Position numbers and translations under genes: made by a program
Source: Oscillospiraceae bacterium
Lineage (GTDB): Bacteria > Bacillota > Clostridia > Oscillospirales > Oscillospiraceae
DNA length: 12,022 nucleotides
NCBI GenBank assembly: GCA_016293265.1
Contig: JAEDEN010000052.1
Location: 1-12,022 of the forward strand
Reading direction: 5' to 3'
The notes under the pieces: generated by a model
What the model was told of the DNA's origin: nothing
Seen by the model: only the letters and a program-made list of their open reading frames with translations
Database searches by the model: none
Shown here: one piece after another, positions 1 through 5,839 of the stretch
How positions within the stretch are numbered: the first letter of the stretch is position 1
Layout: each line of letters starts with the position of its first letter

Positions 1-152
1 TGGCAAACGGTGTTCCCATGAAGCAGATTCAGGAATGGCTTGGTCACAGCGACTTTTCAACTACGGCAAACATCTACGCACATCTGGATTACAGCTCGAA
101 GCTGACCTCTGCGGATGCAATGCTCAATGGCTTGGGCTTTGCACAGAACTGA
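1..152 (+). CDS. Tyrosine recombinase/integrase, C-terminal fragment (cut by window edge)
   Basis: Only the last 49 residues are present; the first complete codon is at position 3 and the stop is TGA at 150-152. The fragment holds the end of a phage/ICE-type tyrosine recombinase catalytic domain: EWLGHSDFSTT carries the box II histidine (fragment residue 15), followed by NIYAHLDY with the presumed nucleophilic tyrosine (residue 25, codon 75-77). This spacing and wording resemble Tn916/lambda-like integrases of Gram-positive mobile elements. The N-terminal arm-binding domain and the first catalytic Arg lie outside the window, so the subfamily cannot be assigned. The gene ends 46 bp from the 3' end of a tRNA-Ser gene read on the opposite strand, the usual place for an integrase whose element sits in a tRNA. 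The element body should therefore extend to the left. Confidence 0.9.
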   Translation, partial: ANGVPMKQIQEWLGHSDFSTTANIYAHLDYSSKLTSADAMLNGLGFAQN

Positions 153-190
153 AAAAGAAAAGCCAGCAGCCGGAAAAACCGACTACTGGC
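151..190 (-). terminator. Intrinsic terminator of tRNA-Ser(CGA)
   Basis: Read on the minus strand, a hairpin of 12 pairs with two mismatches (arms 179-190 and 162-173, loop 174-178) is followed at once by a U-rich tract, TTTTCTTTTTC (161-151). It starts 8 nt after the encoded CCA end of the tRNA. The U-tract overlaps the integrase stop codon. The plus-strand side lacks a T-run, so it is unlikely to stop integrase transcription well. Confidence 0.7.
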
Positions 191-198
191 GTGATTTC

Positions 199-287
199 TG
201 GCGGAGCGGGTGGGATTCGAACCCACGGAACCTTGCGGTTCAACTGATTTCGAGTCAGTCCCGTTATGACCACTTCGATACCGCTCC
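199..287 (-). tRNA. tRNA-Ser(CGA), CCA encoded
   Basis: On the minus strand a complete class II tRNA is visible. The acceptor stem GGAGCGG (287-281) pairs with CCGCTCC (209-203), followed by discriminator G and an encoded CCA (201-199). The anticodon stem-loop is CTGA-CTCGAAA-TCAG with anticodon CGA, which reads UCG serine codons. A long variable arm (GAACC-GCAA-GGTTC type) and the T-arm GTGGG-TTCGAAT-CCCAC follow. The long variable arm is the serine identity feature. No clear promoter is visible directly upstream, although promoter-like sites lie further upstream before the two tRNA-like remnants. Its 3' end faces an integrase gene, so this locus is a likely attachment site restored by the incoming element. 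Confidence 0.95.
246..256. other. Probable attachment-site core in tRNA anticodon stem-loop (copy 1)
   Basis: The 11-mer GATTTCGAGTC spans the anticodon loop of the intact tRNA. CTGA and TCAG flank a 7-bp centre TTTCGAG, the inverted-arm-plus-7-bp layout expected for a tyrosine-recombinase core site. Exact copies of the 11-mer occur at 426-436 and 631-641. The crossover position is inferred from where similarity between the copies stops. Confidence 0.5.
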
Positions 288-366
288 GTATTTATCTCAA
301 CATCAGCACCTCGGAAAACGGGGAGAACTGATGGGGAGAACAAGCAAAAATATTAAGTTAAGAACA

Positions 367-385
367 CCCGAAAAACCCCGAAAAA
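367..385. repeat. Short direct repeat CCCGAAAAA x2
   Basis: Two copies of CCCGAAAAA (367-375 and 377-385) lie in tandem with a 1-bp spacer, on the side of the second tRNA remnant that has no tRNA similarity. Short direct repeats near a core could be integrase arm sites, but this is only a suggestion. Confidence 0.35.
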
Positions 386-406
386 TCAAGGGATTCCGGT
401 CAGGGA

Positions 407-467
407 GCTACCGAGTAGCGACCACGATTTCGAGTCGTTCTCGTTATGACCGCTTCGATAGCCCTCC
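407..467 (-). pseudogene. tRNA-Ser(CGA)-like 5'-half remnant (second copy, probable att scar)
   Basis: The minus strand from 467 reads GGAGGGC-TA-TCGAAGCGGTCATAAC, then an anticodon arm ACGA-CTCGAAA-TCGT with anticodon CGA, closely matching the intact tRNA-Ser at 199-287. The anticodon stem has changed but still pairs, so the changes are compensatory. A perfect 5-bp hairpin GCTAC-CGA-GTAGC (407-419) sits where a serine variable arm would be. No T-arm or matching acceptor 3' strand follows, so it cannot be a normal tRNA. Similarity to the intact gene ends at the anticodon core (426-436). This fits an attachment-site half left by an earlier integration; a diverged tRNA-like RNA is the alternative. 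Confidence 0.75.
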
Positions 468-483
468 GAATATGTCAATCCCT

Positions 484-512
484 ATTCTATCTTAAAATCT
501 CCCAAAAAACAA
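484..512 (-). promoter_or_regulatory. Possible sigma-A promoter upstream of tRNA remnant 2
   Basis: The minus strand carries TTGTTT (512-507), a 17-bp spacer and TAGAAT (489-484), 16 bp before the 5' end of the second tRNA-Ser remnant. The -35 is only a partial match. If active, its transcript would run through the remnant toward the intact tRNA. Confidence 0.35.
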
Positions 513-519
513 GGTCGGG

Positions 520-543
520 AGCAGGATAGAAAAGCAGGATAGA
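520..543. repeat. Direct repeat AGCAGGATAGA x2
   Basis: The 11-mer AGCAGGATAGA occurs at 520-530 and 533-543, in the AT-richer segment between tRNA remnants 2 and 3. Its role is unknown; a recombinase or regulator binding site is possible. Confidence 0.4.
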
Positions 544-600
544 ACAAACGGAAATATGAACTTTTGTAAAACCATCTAAGTGCTTGAAATACAAGGGGGT

Positions 601-672
601 GGAGAATTTGCGGGAGCAACATCGAAAGTAGATTTCGAGTCAGCCTCGTTACGACCACTTCGATACATCTCC
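601..672 (-). pseudogene. tRNA-Ser(CGA)-like remnant (third copy, probable att scar)
   Basis: The minus strand from 672 reads GGAGATG-TA-TCGAAGTGGTCGTAAC and then CTGACTCGAAATC, again the acceptor 5' strand, D-arm and CGA anticodon loop of the intact tRNA-Ser. Clear similarity covers 631-672 and ends at the shared core (631-641). The normal anticodon stem is broken, and an alternative hairpin CGAAA-TCTAC-TTTCG (637-623) replaces it. Further on, TTGC-TCCC-GCAA forms a small hairpin near the T-arm position, and TCTCC (605-601) could pair with the first five bases. So a degenerate cloverleaf is conceivable but not convincing. The simplest reading is another integration scar at the same tRNA. Confidence 0.65.
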
Positions 673-691
673 CAATATGATGGCTTTGAAT

Positions 692-720
692 ATTATGCCA
701 CAGTTTTTCCACTTTTGCAA
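692..720 (-). promoter_or_regulatory. Sigma-A-like promoter upstream of tRNA remnant 3
   Basis: The minus strand has TTGCAA (720-715), a 17-bp spacer and CATAAT (697-692), 19 bp before the 5' end of the third tRNA-Ser remnant. Spacing is ideal and both hexamers are good, so this may be the original promoter of the tRNA gene, now separated from the intact copy by about 400 bp. Confidence 0.5.
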
Positions 721-878
721 GAGGCCCTTTCCCGGATCCCTTCTACCCTGGGCGCTGATGGAAAAACCTTCGGCCATTACACCGGCCGTCTTTTATTGCG
801 GGCGGTTCAGTGGCATGGTTTAGGAATGACATATGAAAATGGAACGCAGTCTGCCGGTCCATGCGGATTTTGATGGAT
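721..878. other. Gene-free stretch between tRNA remnants and terminator
   Basis: No supportable gene is seen here. A GTG-initiated frame (580-873) crosses the third tRNA remnant and shows no protein-family features. A weak hairpin CGGCC/GGCCG (771-788) followed by TCTTTTA could be a minor terminator on the plus strand. Confidence 0.4.
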
Positions 879-909
879 GGGGCAGTCCTGTTTCAGGGCT
901 GCCCCTTTT
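879..909 (+). terminator. Strong intrinsic terminator hairpin
   Basis: GGGGCAGTCCTG (879-890) pairs with CAGGGCTGCCCC (894-905) over 12 bp with one G-U pair and a TTT loop, followed by TTTT (906-909). It would end plus-strand transcription coming from the accessory region before the DUF1905 gene. No convincing gene lies just upstream, so it may belong to a gene lost by deletion. Confidence 0.75.
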
Positions 910-1034
910 GTATAAGTTGCGGAAAGGACCGGCAGAATTAACATACGCAATATCAGCACAAACGGTAAAAGGAGTTTTTCCGCCAGGATGAAAACACCGG
1001 GAAGGACAAACCAGAGGTTCAGGAGGCGGTTAAG

Positions 1035-1319
1035 ATGGCTCAGGTATTTGAATATGATGGAATCCTCCATGAGGTCCCGGATAAGGGCGGGGCATATGTT
1101 ATTTTTCCCTGGAACATCCGGGAGGTGTTCGGAAAGGGGCGGGTAAAGGTTCATGCTGAATTTGATGGGATTCCATACGACGGCAGTATTGTCAATATGG
1201 GTGTCAAGGATTCGGACGGAAATCTGTGCTATATCATCGGAGTGTTGAAATCCATACGGGAAAAATTGGGGAAAAGCGATGGAGATCCCATTCATGTTAC
1301 GGTAAAAGAGCGCTGCTGA
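1035..1319 (+). CDS. Small DUF1905-family protein
   Basis: This 94-residue protein matches the pattern of the DUF1905 family: an N-terminal strand with VPDKGGAYVIFPW (residues 14-26), FGKGRVKVHAEFDGIPYDGSI in two parts (32-52), and the C-terminal helix-strand IREKLGKSDGDPIHVTV (74-90). The family forms small beta-barrel-like proteins, often standing alone at about 95 residues; its biochemical function is not established. The start is supported by AGGAGG at 1021-1026 with an 8-nt spacer before ATG. There is no signal peptide or membrane segment, so it is probably cytoplasmic. It stands as a single gene between an upstream terminator (879-909) and the convergent terminator shared with pgcA, next to the tRNA integration locus. 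It may be cargo of an old insertion or a chromosomal gene. Confidence 0.8.
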   Translation: MAQVFEYDGILHEVPDKGGAYVIFPWNIREVFGKGRVKVHAEFDGIPYDGSIVNMGVKDSDGNLCYIIGVLKSIREKLGKSDGDPIHVTVKERC

Positions 1320-1370
1320 GCGCGGTTCCATGGGGCGGACCCGGAAGGGGGGACTGTCTCAGGGGCTTAA

Positions 1371-1410
1371 AATAAGGCCCGTGCCGCGGATAGCGGCACG
1401 GGCCTTTGAT
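1371..1410. terminator. Bidirectional terminator between DUF1905 gene and pgcA
   Basis: A perfect 12-bp stem GGCCCGTGCCGC (1376-1387) / GCGGCACGGGCC (1393-1404) with loop GGATA, extended by A-T pairs. On the minus strand it is followed by TTATTTT, a good U-tract ending the pgcA transcript; on the plus strand the tail is only TTT. It sits between two convergent genes. Confidence 0.85.
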
Positions 1411-1417
1411 GATGTAC

Positions 1418-3145
1418 TTACTTCTTCAGGGTGGCCACCCACTGGCCGTACTTTTCCACATTCGCGGCGGCGTCGGCAGCGTCCTTGCCCTGGGTCAGGA
1501 CATAGACCTTGATCTTGGGCTCGGTGCCGGAGGGACGGACGATGATGGAGGTGCCGTCGGAGAGCTCAAAGCGCAGCACGTTGGAATTGGAGAGCTCCAT
1601 GGAGGACTGGGCGCCGGTGGCGGCGTCGGTGACGGTGCCGGTCTTGTAATCCTTGTAGGCTGCCACCTTTACGCCGGAGATCTCCTTGGGGGGATTCTCC
1701 CGCAGGTCCTTCATGAGGTTTGCCATGTCCTTCAGGCCGTCCAGACCGGGCATCACCAGGTTGTGGGTCTTTTCGGCGTAATAGCCGTATTTCTCGTACA
1801 GGGCTTCCAGGGCGTCGAAGAGGGTCATGCCCTGGCCGGCGTACCAGGCGGCCATCTCGGTGAGCATCAGGGAGGCGGTGACGGCGTCCTTGTCGCGGAC
1901 GAAGTCGCCCAGCATGTAGCCGTAGGACTCCTCGTAGGAGAAAATGACCTTCCCCTCGCCGGCGGCCTCCAGGGCGTTCTTCTTCTCTGCCATGAACTTG
2001 AAGCCGGTGAAGGTGTCGAAGCAGGTGACGCCGTTGCTCTCCGCCACCTTGCGGGCCATCTCAGTGGTGACGATGGTCTTGATGGCCACAGGCTTTTCCG
2101 GCAGGGTGCCGGTGCGCTTCATGGCGCCGATCAGGTAGTCCAGCATCAAAACGCCGGTCTGGTTGCCGGTGACAGGGCGGAACTCGCCGGACTTGTCACG
2201 GATCATGATGCCCACCCGGTCGCTGTCCGGATCGGTGCCCAGGATGAAGTCCACGTCGTTCTTTTTGGCAAGGTCGATGGCCAGGTAGAAGCCCTCGGGA
2301 TTTTCGGGGTTGGGAGAGGCCACGGTGGGGAAGTCGCCGTCAATGACCATCTGGTTGGGCTCGCAGAGGAGGTGTTTGATGCCCAGGGCTTCCAGCGCCT
2401 GGGGCACCAGCTTGTAGCCGCAGCCGTGGAAGGGGGTGTAGACCATCTTGAAGGTGTCGGCCACCTTCTCAACGGCCGCCTTGTCGATGATCATGCCGGT
2501 GACCTGCTCCATGAAAAGCTTGTCGGTCTCCTCCCCCAGGATCTCGATGGAACCGTTCTTCACGCCTTCCTCGTAGGGGATGAACTTCACGCCCTGGAAG
2601 ATGTCGATCTCCTCCAGACGCTTGGCGATGGCGTCGGCGTGCTGGGGGGGAAGCTGGGCGCCGTCCTCCCAGTAGACCTTATAGCCGTTGTACTCCTTGG
2701 GGTTGTGGCTGGCGGTGACATTGATGCCGGCCTGGCAGTGGTACTGGCGGACGGCAAAGCTCAGCTCGGGGGTGGGGCGCAGGGATTCGAAGATGCGGAC
2801 GTGGATGCCGTTGGCGGCGCAGACCTCAGCGGCGGCCCGGGCAAATTCCAGGGAGTGGTTGCGGCAGTCCATGCAGATGGCAACGCCCCGCTGCTTGCCC
2901 TCCTCGCCCTCTGCGGCGATGACGTCGGCAAAGCCCTGGGTGGCCCAACGGATCACGTGGATGTTCATGTTGTGCAGGCCCACGGCCATGGTGCCCCGCA
3001 GGCCGGCGGTGCCGAATTCCAGGGGGCCGAAGAAGCGGGATTCGATTTCCTTGGGGTCATTCCTGATCGCCTCCAGCTCCGCGTGCTCCTCTGCGGACAG
3101 AGCGGTGCTGGACAGCCACTTTTCGTATTCCTTCATGAAGTCCAT
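1418..3145 (-). CDS. pgcA: Phospho-sugar mutase (alpha-phosphoglucomutase / phosphomannomutase)
   Basis: This enzyme interconverts glucose-6-phosphate and glucose-1-phosphate (and possibly mannose phosphates), feeding UDP-glucose and cell-envelope glycans from the cytoplasm. All four alpha-D-phosphohexomutase signatures are visible in the 575-residue product: FGTAGLRG (44-51), the phosphoserine loop TASHNP (144-149, Ser146), the metal loop DPDSDR (305-310), the sugar-binding EESYGY (405-410) and the phosphate-binding RPSGTEPK (537-544). The length agrees with B. subtilis PgcA. The chosen ATG at 3145 has AGGAGG 9 nt upstream; a 10-residue longer frame places that ribosome binding site inside the gene and is rejected. 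It lies 49 bp downstream of rlmH in the same direction, so it is probably the last gene of the murA-yycJ-rlmH-pgcA transcript, ending at the hairpin at 1371-1410. Preference between glucose and mannose phosphate cannot be read from sequence. Confidence 0.93.
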   Translation of the reverse strand: MDFMKEYEKWLSSTALSAEEHAELEAIRNDPKEIESRFFGPLEFGTAGLRGTMAVGLHNMNIHVIRWATQGFADVIAAEGEEGKQRGVAICMDCRNHSLEFARAAAEVCAANGIHVRIFESLRPTPELSFAVRQYHCQAGINVTASHNPKEYNGYKVYWEDGAQLPPQHADAIAKRLEEIDIFQGVKFIPYEEGVKNGSIEILGEETDKLFMEQVTGMIIDKAAVEKVADTFKMVYTPFHGCGYKLVPQALEALGIKHLLCEPNQMVIDGDFPTVASPNPENPEGFYLAIDLAKKNDVDFILGTDPDSDRVGIMIRDKSGEFRPVTGNQTGVLMLDYLIGAMKRTGTLPEKPVAIKTIVTTEMARKVAESNGVTCFDTFTGFKFMAEKKNALEAAGEGKVIFSYEESYGYMLGDFVRDKDAVTASLMLTEMAAWYAGQGMTLFDALEALYEKYGYYAEKTHNLVMPGLDGLKDMANLMKDLRENPPKEISGVKVAAYKDYKTGTVTDAATGAQSSMELSNSNVLRFELSDGTSIIVRPSGTEPKIKVYVLTQGKDAADAAANVEKYGQWVATLKK

Positions 3146-3194
3146 CTTGCTGTTCCTCCTCATAATATTGTTCAATGTCGGTGATATCGTGGGT

Positions 3195-3677
3195 TTACTT
3201 ATGGTAGCGGGAACCCGCGTTGATCTGATAGCCCCGGTAGATCTGCTCCAGCAGCATCACCCGGGCCAGATGGTGGGGAAAAGTCATGGGGGACATGGAA
3301 AGACGCACCGAGGCCAGGGCCTTTACGCTGGGATGCAGGCCGAAGGAGCCGCCGATGAGAAAGACCAGGTGGCTTTGCCCCTGGCTGGCGCTGTTGGCCA
3401 TGAAACGGGCAAGGGCCTCGCTGGACATGGTTTGCCCTTCCACGCACAGGGCGATGACGGCGGCGGAAGGGGGGAGCTTTGACCGGATGACCTCCGCCTC
3501 CCGGAAAAGGGCGGCTTCGATCTGGGCGGGGGAGGGGTCATCGCCAAGGCGTTCTTCGCTCAGTTCCACGATCTCCAGCTTGCACAGCCGGCTCAGCCGC
3601 TTGGCGTATTCCGCTGCGGCGTCGGTGTAAAACCGCTCCTTCAGCTTTCCCACGCAAAGAATGGTCACTTTCTGCAT
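3195..3677 (-). CDS. rlmH: 23S rRNA (pseudouridine1915-N3)-methyltransferase RlmH
   Basis: RlmH methylates pseudouridine 1915 in helix 69 of 23S rRNA using S-adenosylmethionine. The 160-residue product has the family's length and SPOUT-type features: N-terminal MQKVTILCVGKLKE, a FLIGGSFGL SAM-binding knot motif in the C-terminal half, and the closing RYHK tail following MLLEQIYRGYQI. The ATG at 3677 overlaps the end of yycJ (stop at 3665) by 13 bp, with GGGAGG just upstream, suggesting translational coupling. Linkage of rlmH to yycJ near the walRK cluster is common in Bacillota (orfX/yydA region), which supports both calls. A longer open frame reading up to 3893 runs antisense-like through yycJ in arginine/glycine-rich nonsense and is not used. 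Confidence 0.95.
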   Translation of the reverse strand: MQKVTILCVGKLKERFYTDAAAEYAKRLSRLCKLEIVELSEERLGDDPSPAQIEAALFREAEVIRSKLPPSAAVIALCVEGQTMSSEALARFMANSASQGQSHLVFLIGGSFGLHPSVKALASVRLSMSPMTFPHHLARVMLLEQIYRGYQINAGSRYHK

Positions 3678-4468
3678 AGGGCCTCCCGGGATGTGATGAT
3701 ATGGGCCCCGCTCAAGGTATCCCGGGGTGCCACGGAAAGAACCGGGGCCAGAGCGGCGGCGGAAAGGGCCCGCTCCACGGCGGAAAGGGCCTTGGCGGGG
3801 GTGTTGTTCTCCCGGCTCAGATGGGCCAGGATCAGCTCTGAGGCGCCCTGCCGCACCAGCTCCACGGCGAAGCGGGCGGCGTCCTCGTTGCACAGGTGGC
3901 CTTCCGCCCCCAGGATGCGGGACTTGAGATAGTAGGGGTAGGGGCCGCTGCGAAGGGTCTCCACGTCATGGTTGGCTTCCAGAACGGCCAGGTCCACGCC
4001 GGAGAGGACCTGACGCGCTTCCTCCGTCACAAAGCCGGTGTCCGTCAGGATACCGGCGCTGCCCTCCGGGCTGTCCAGACGGAAGCCGCAGCTTCCGGGG
4101 GCGTCGTGGGAGGTGGGAAAGGGGGTCACGGTGCAGGGGCCGAGGGAAAGGGGCTCCAGCATGGAAAGCTCCCTCAGGCGGCCCCGCAGCCCGTCTATCC
4201 GGGCCTCCAGGGTCCGGCAGGTCCGGGGGGAGGCCAGAAGGGGAAAGGCGGTATGCCTGGCCATGGTGGCAAGGCCCGCAGTATGGTCGGTATGGGTGTG
4301 GGTGATGAGAAGGGCGTCCAGGTCCCCCAGGGACAGCCCCAGGTCCTTCAGGGCGGTGGAGATACGGCGGCAGGAGATGCCCGCATCCACCAGAATATGG
4401 GTGGTGCCGCAAGAAAAGAGCAGCGCATTCCCGGAGGAACCGCTGGCAAATGTATGTACCGTGGTCAA
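3665..4468 (-). CDS. yycJ: YycJ/WalJ family metallo-beta-lactamase-fold hydrolase
   Basis: This 267-residue cytoplasmic protein belongs to the metallo-beta-lactamase fold YycJ (WalJ) group found in walRK operons; in Gram-positives it is linked to coordinating cell division and DNA replication and is thought to be a nuclease-like hydrolase. Visible features: N-terminal FASGSSGNALLF (7-18), the zinc motif HTHTDH (57-62), a further ligand region TSHD (119-122), LTDTG (141-145) and the family-typical GHLCNEDAARF (190-200) and AHLSRENN (215-222). The length is close to B. subtilis YycJ. The start is TTG at 4468, with GTGAGG 5 nt upstream. It follows murA by 75 bp with a terminator-like hairpin between, and overlaps rlmH. 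Here it is separated from walRK-yycHI by murA. Its substrate cannot be deduced. Confidence 0.9.
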   Translation of the reverse strand: MTTVHTFASGSSGNALLFSCGTTHILVDAGISCRRISTALKDLGLSLGDLDALLITHTHTDHTAGLATMARHTAFPLLASPRTCRTLEARIDGLRGRLRELSMLEPLSLGPCTVTPFPTSHDAPGSCGFRLDSPEGSAGILTDTGFVTEEARQVLSGVDLAVLEANHDVETLRSGPYPYYLKSRILGAEGHLCNEDAARFAVELVRQGASELILAHLSRENNTPAKALSAVERALSAAALAPVLSVAPRDTLSGAHIITSREALCRK

Positions 4469-4480
4469 AACTACCTCACA

Positions 4481-4530
4481 AGAAAAGTACCCGCCGGGGG
4501 AGAACGCCGGTGGTTCCCTCCGGCAGGCAC
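4481..4530 (-). terminator. Possible terminator/attenuator between murA and yycJ
   Basis: On the minus strand GTGCCTGCCGG (4530-4520) pairs with CCGGCGGGTAC (4497-4487) over 11 positions including two G-U pairs, followed by TTTTCTT. The large loop contains a competing CCGG copy, so two folds are possible. It could lower transcription into yycJ-rlmH-pgcA. Confidence 0.45.
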
Positions 4531-4543
4531 CCGAAGTCGATAT

Positions 4544-5839
4544 TCAGCTGATCTGGGCCTGAAGGTCATCCTCCGGCTCCTCCACGGCGCGGATGTCAGC
4601 GCCCAGAGCCCGAAGCTTTTCAATGATGTCCTCATAGCCCCGCTCGATATACTGCACGCCGCTGATCTCGCTTTCTCCCTGGGCAGCCAGGGCGGCGATG
4701 ACGCAGGCCGCGCCGGCCCGCAGGTCATAGGCCTGGATGGGCGCGCCGGTAAGGTGGTCCACGCCCTCCACCACGGCGGTCTTGTCGTCCACCTGGATGT
4801 TGGCACCCATGCGCTTGAGCTCATCCACATAGCGGTAGCGGCTGTTCCACACGCTCTCCGTCACAAGAGAGGTGCCCTTGGCCAGGGACAAAACAGCCGT
4901 GATCTGGGGCTGCATATCCGTGGGGAAGCCGGGATAGGGAAGGGTCTTGATGTTGGTGCGCTGGAGGTCGCCGACGCGGCGGACCAGGAGGGTGTCCTCA
5001 TGCTCCTCCACCTCCACGCCCATTTCCACCAGCTTGGCGGTGATGCAGTCCATGTGCTTGGGGATGATATTCTTCACCAGCACCTGGCCGCCGGTGGCGG
5101 CCACGGCTGCCATGTAGGTACCGGCTTCGATCTGGTCGGGGATAATGGCATAGCTGCCGCCTCTGAGGCGGTTCACGCCCTGAATCTTGATGGTGTCGGT
5201 GCCGGCGCCGCGGATGTTGGCCCCCATGGAGTTGAGGAAGTTGGCCAGGTCCACGATATGGGGCTCCTTGGCGGCATTTTCGATGACGGTGTTTCCCTCT
5301 GCCATAACGGCGGCCATCATGATGTTCATGGTGGCGCCCACGGAAACCACGTCCAGGTAGACATTGGCGCCCTTGAGGCGGCCGCTCTCCGCGCTGGCGT
5401 GGATAAAGCCGCCCTCCACCACCACCTTGGCGCCCAGGGCCGTGAAGCCCTTGACATGCTGGTCGATGGGACGGACGCCTCCGAAGTTGCAGCCGCCGGG
5501 CATGGCTACCTCGGCCCGGCCGAAGCGGCCCAGCAGGGAGCCGATGAGGTAATAGGAGGCCCGGATCTTCCGGCTCAGGTCATAGCTGGTCCGGGTGGTG
5601 TGGATGTGGCTGCAGTCGATCTCCACCGTGTGGGGATTGATGCACCGGATACCGGCGCCCAACTGCTCCAGAATGCGCAGGCTCATGGTCACATCGGAGA
5701 TCTGGGGGATGTTCTCGATGCGGCAGGTTCCGTCCACCAGCAAGGCGGCGGGAATGATGGCGACAGCGGCATTTTTCGCGCCGCTGATCTCCACTTCACC
5801 AAACAGGGGTTTTCCACCCTGAACAATATATTTCGTCAA
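4544..5839 (-). CDS. murA: UDP-N-acetylglucosamine 1-carboxyvinyltransferase MurA
   Basis: MurA transfers enolpyruvate from PEP to UDP-GlcNAc, the first committed cytoplasmic step of peptidoglycan synthesis. The 431-residue protein has the EPSP-synthase-type two-domain fold with the substrate lysine in SGAKNA (Lys22), the catalytic loop PGGCNFGGVRP with the nucleophilic, fosfomycin-target Cys117, FPTDMQPQ with the catalytic Asp in the C-terminal third, and YIERGYE with the conserved Arg near the end. Cys rather than Asp predicts a fosfomycin-sensitive active site. The catalytic loop seems one residue longer than the usual GGCxIGxRP pattern. The start is TTG at 5839, preceded by GAGAGGG. It has its own promoter (6068-6097) and a long structured leader. 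Position between yycI and yycJ ties wall-precursor synthesis to the Wal cluster. Low-GC Bacillota usually have two murA paralogues; which one this represents is not clear. Confidence 0.95.
   Translation of the reverse strand: MTKYIVQGGKPLFGEVEISGAKNAAVAIIPAALLVDGTCRIENIPQISDVTMSLRILEQLGAGIRCINPHTVEIDCSHIHTTRTSYDLSRKIRASYYLIGSLLGRFGRAEVAMPGGCNFGGVRPIDQHVKGFTALGAKVVVEGGFIHASAESGRLKGANVYLDVVSVGATMNIMMAAVMAEGNTVIENAAKEPHIVDLANFLNSMGANIRGAGTDTIKIQGVNRLRGGSYAIIPDQIEAGTYMAAVAATGGQVLVKNIIPKHMDCITAKLVEMGVEVEEHEDTLLVRRVGDLQRTNIKTLPYPGFPTDMQPQITAVLSLAKGTSLVTESVWNSRYRYVDELKRMGANIQVDDKTAVVEGVDHLTGAPIQAYDLRAGAACVIAALAAQGESEISGVQYIERGYEDIIEKLRALGADIRAVEEPEDDLQAQIS

Noticed and set aside
771..796. Weak hairpin followed by TCTTTTA as a terminator
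   Set aside because: Only a 5-bp stem with an 8-nt loop; not enough to list as a feature.
580..873. 97-residue plus-strand GTG frame ending just before the terminator at 879
   Set aside because: It runs antisense through the third tRNA-Ser remnant, lacks a ribosome binding site and shows no family features, although its position before the terminator is tempting.
834..989. Short plus-strand ATG frame (about 51 residues) starting in the gap before the DUF1905 gene
   Set aside because: It reads through the strong terminator hairpin and resembles nothing recognisable.
288..1034. CRISPR array or other spaced repeat system in the low-GC region
   Set aside because: The recurring block is explained by tRNA-Ser homology; only three unevenly diverged copies exist and no cas gene is present.
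807..1331. 174-residue minus-strand open frame opposite the DUF1905 gene
   Set aside because: The plus-strand gene has AGGAGG and family motifs; this frame also runs through the terminator hairpin at 879-909 and has no recognisable domain.
1406..3184. 592-residue plus-strand open frame opposite pgcA
   Set aside because: It mirrors the real pgcA frame, has Gly/Val/His/Leu-rich low-complexity composition and no motif; it arises from GC-biased third codon positions.
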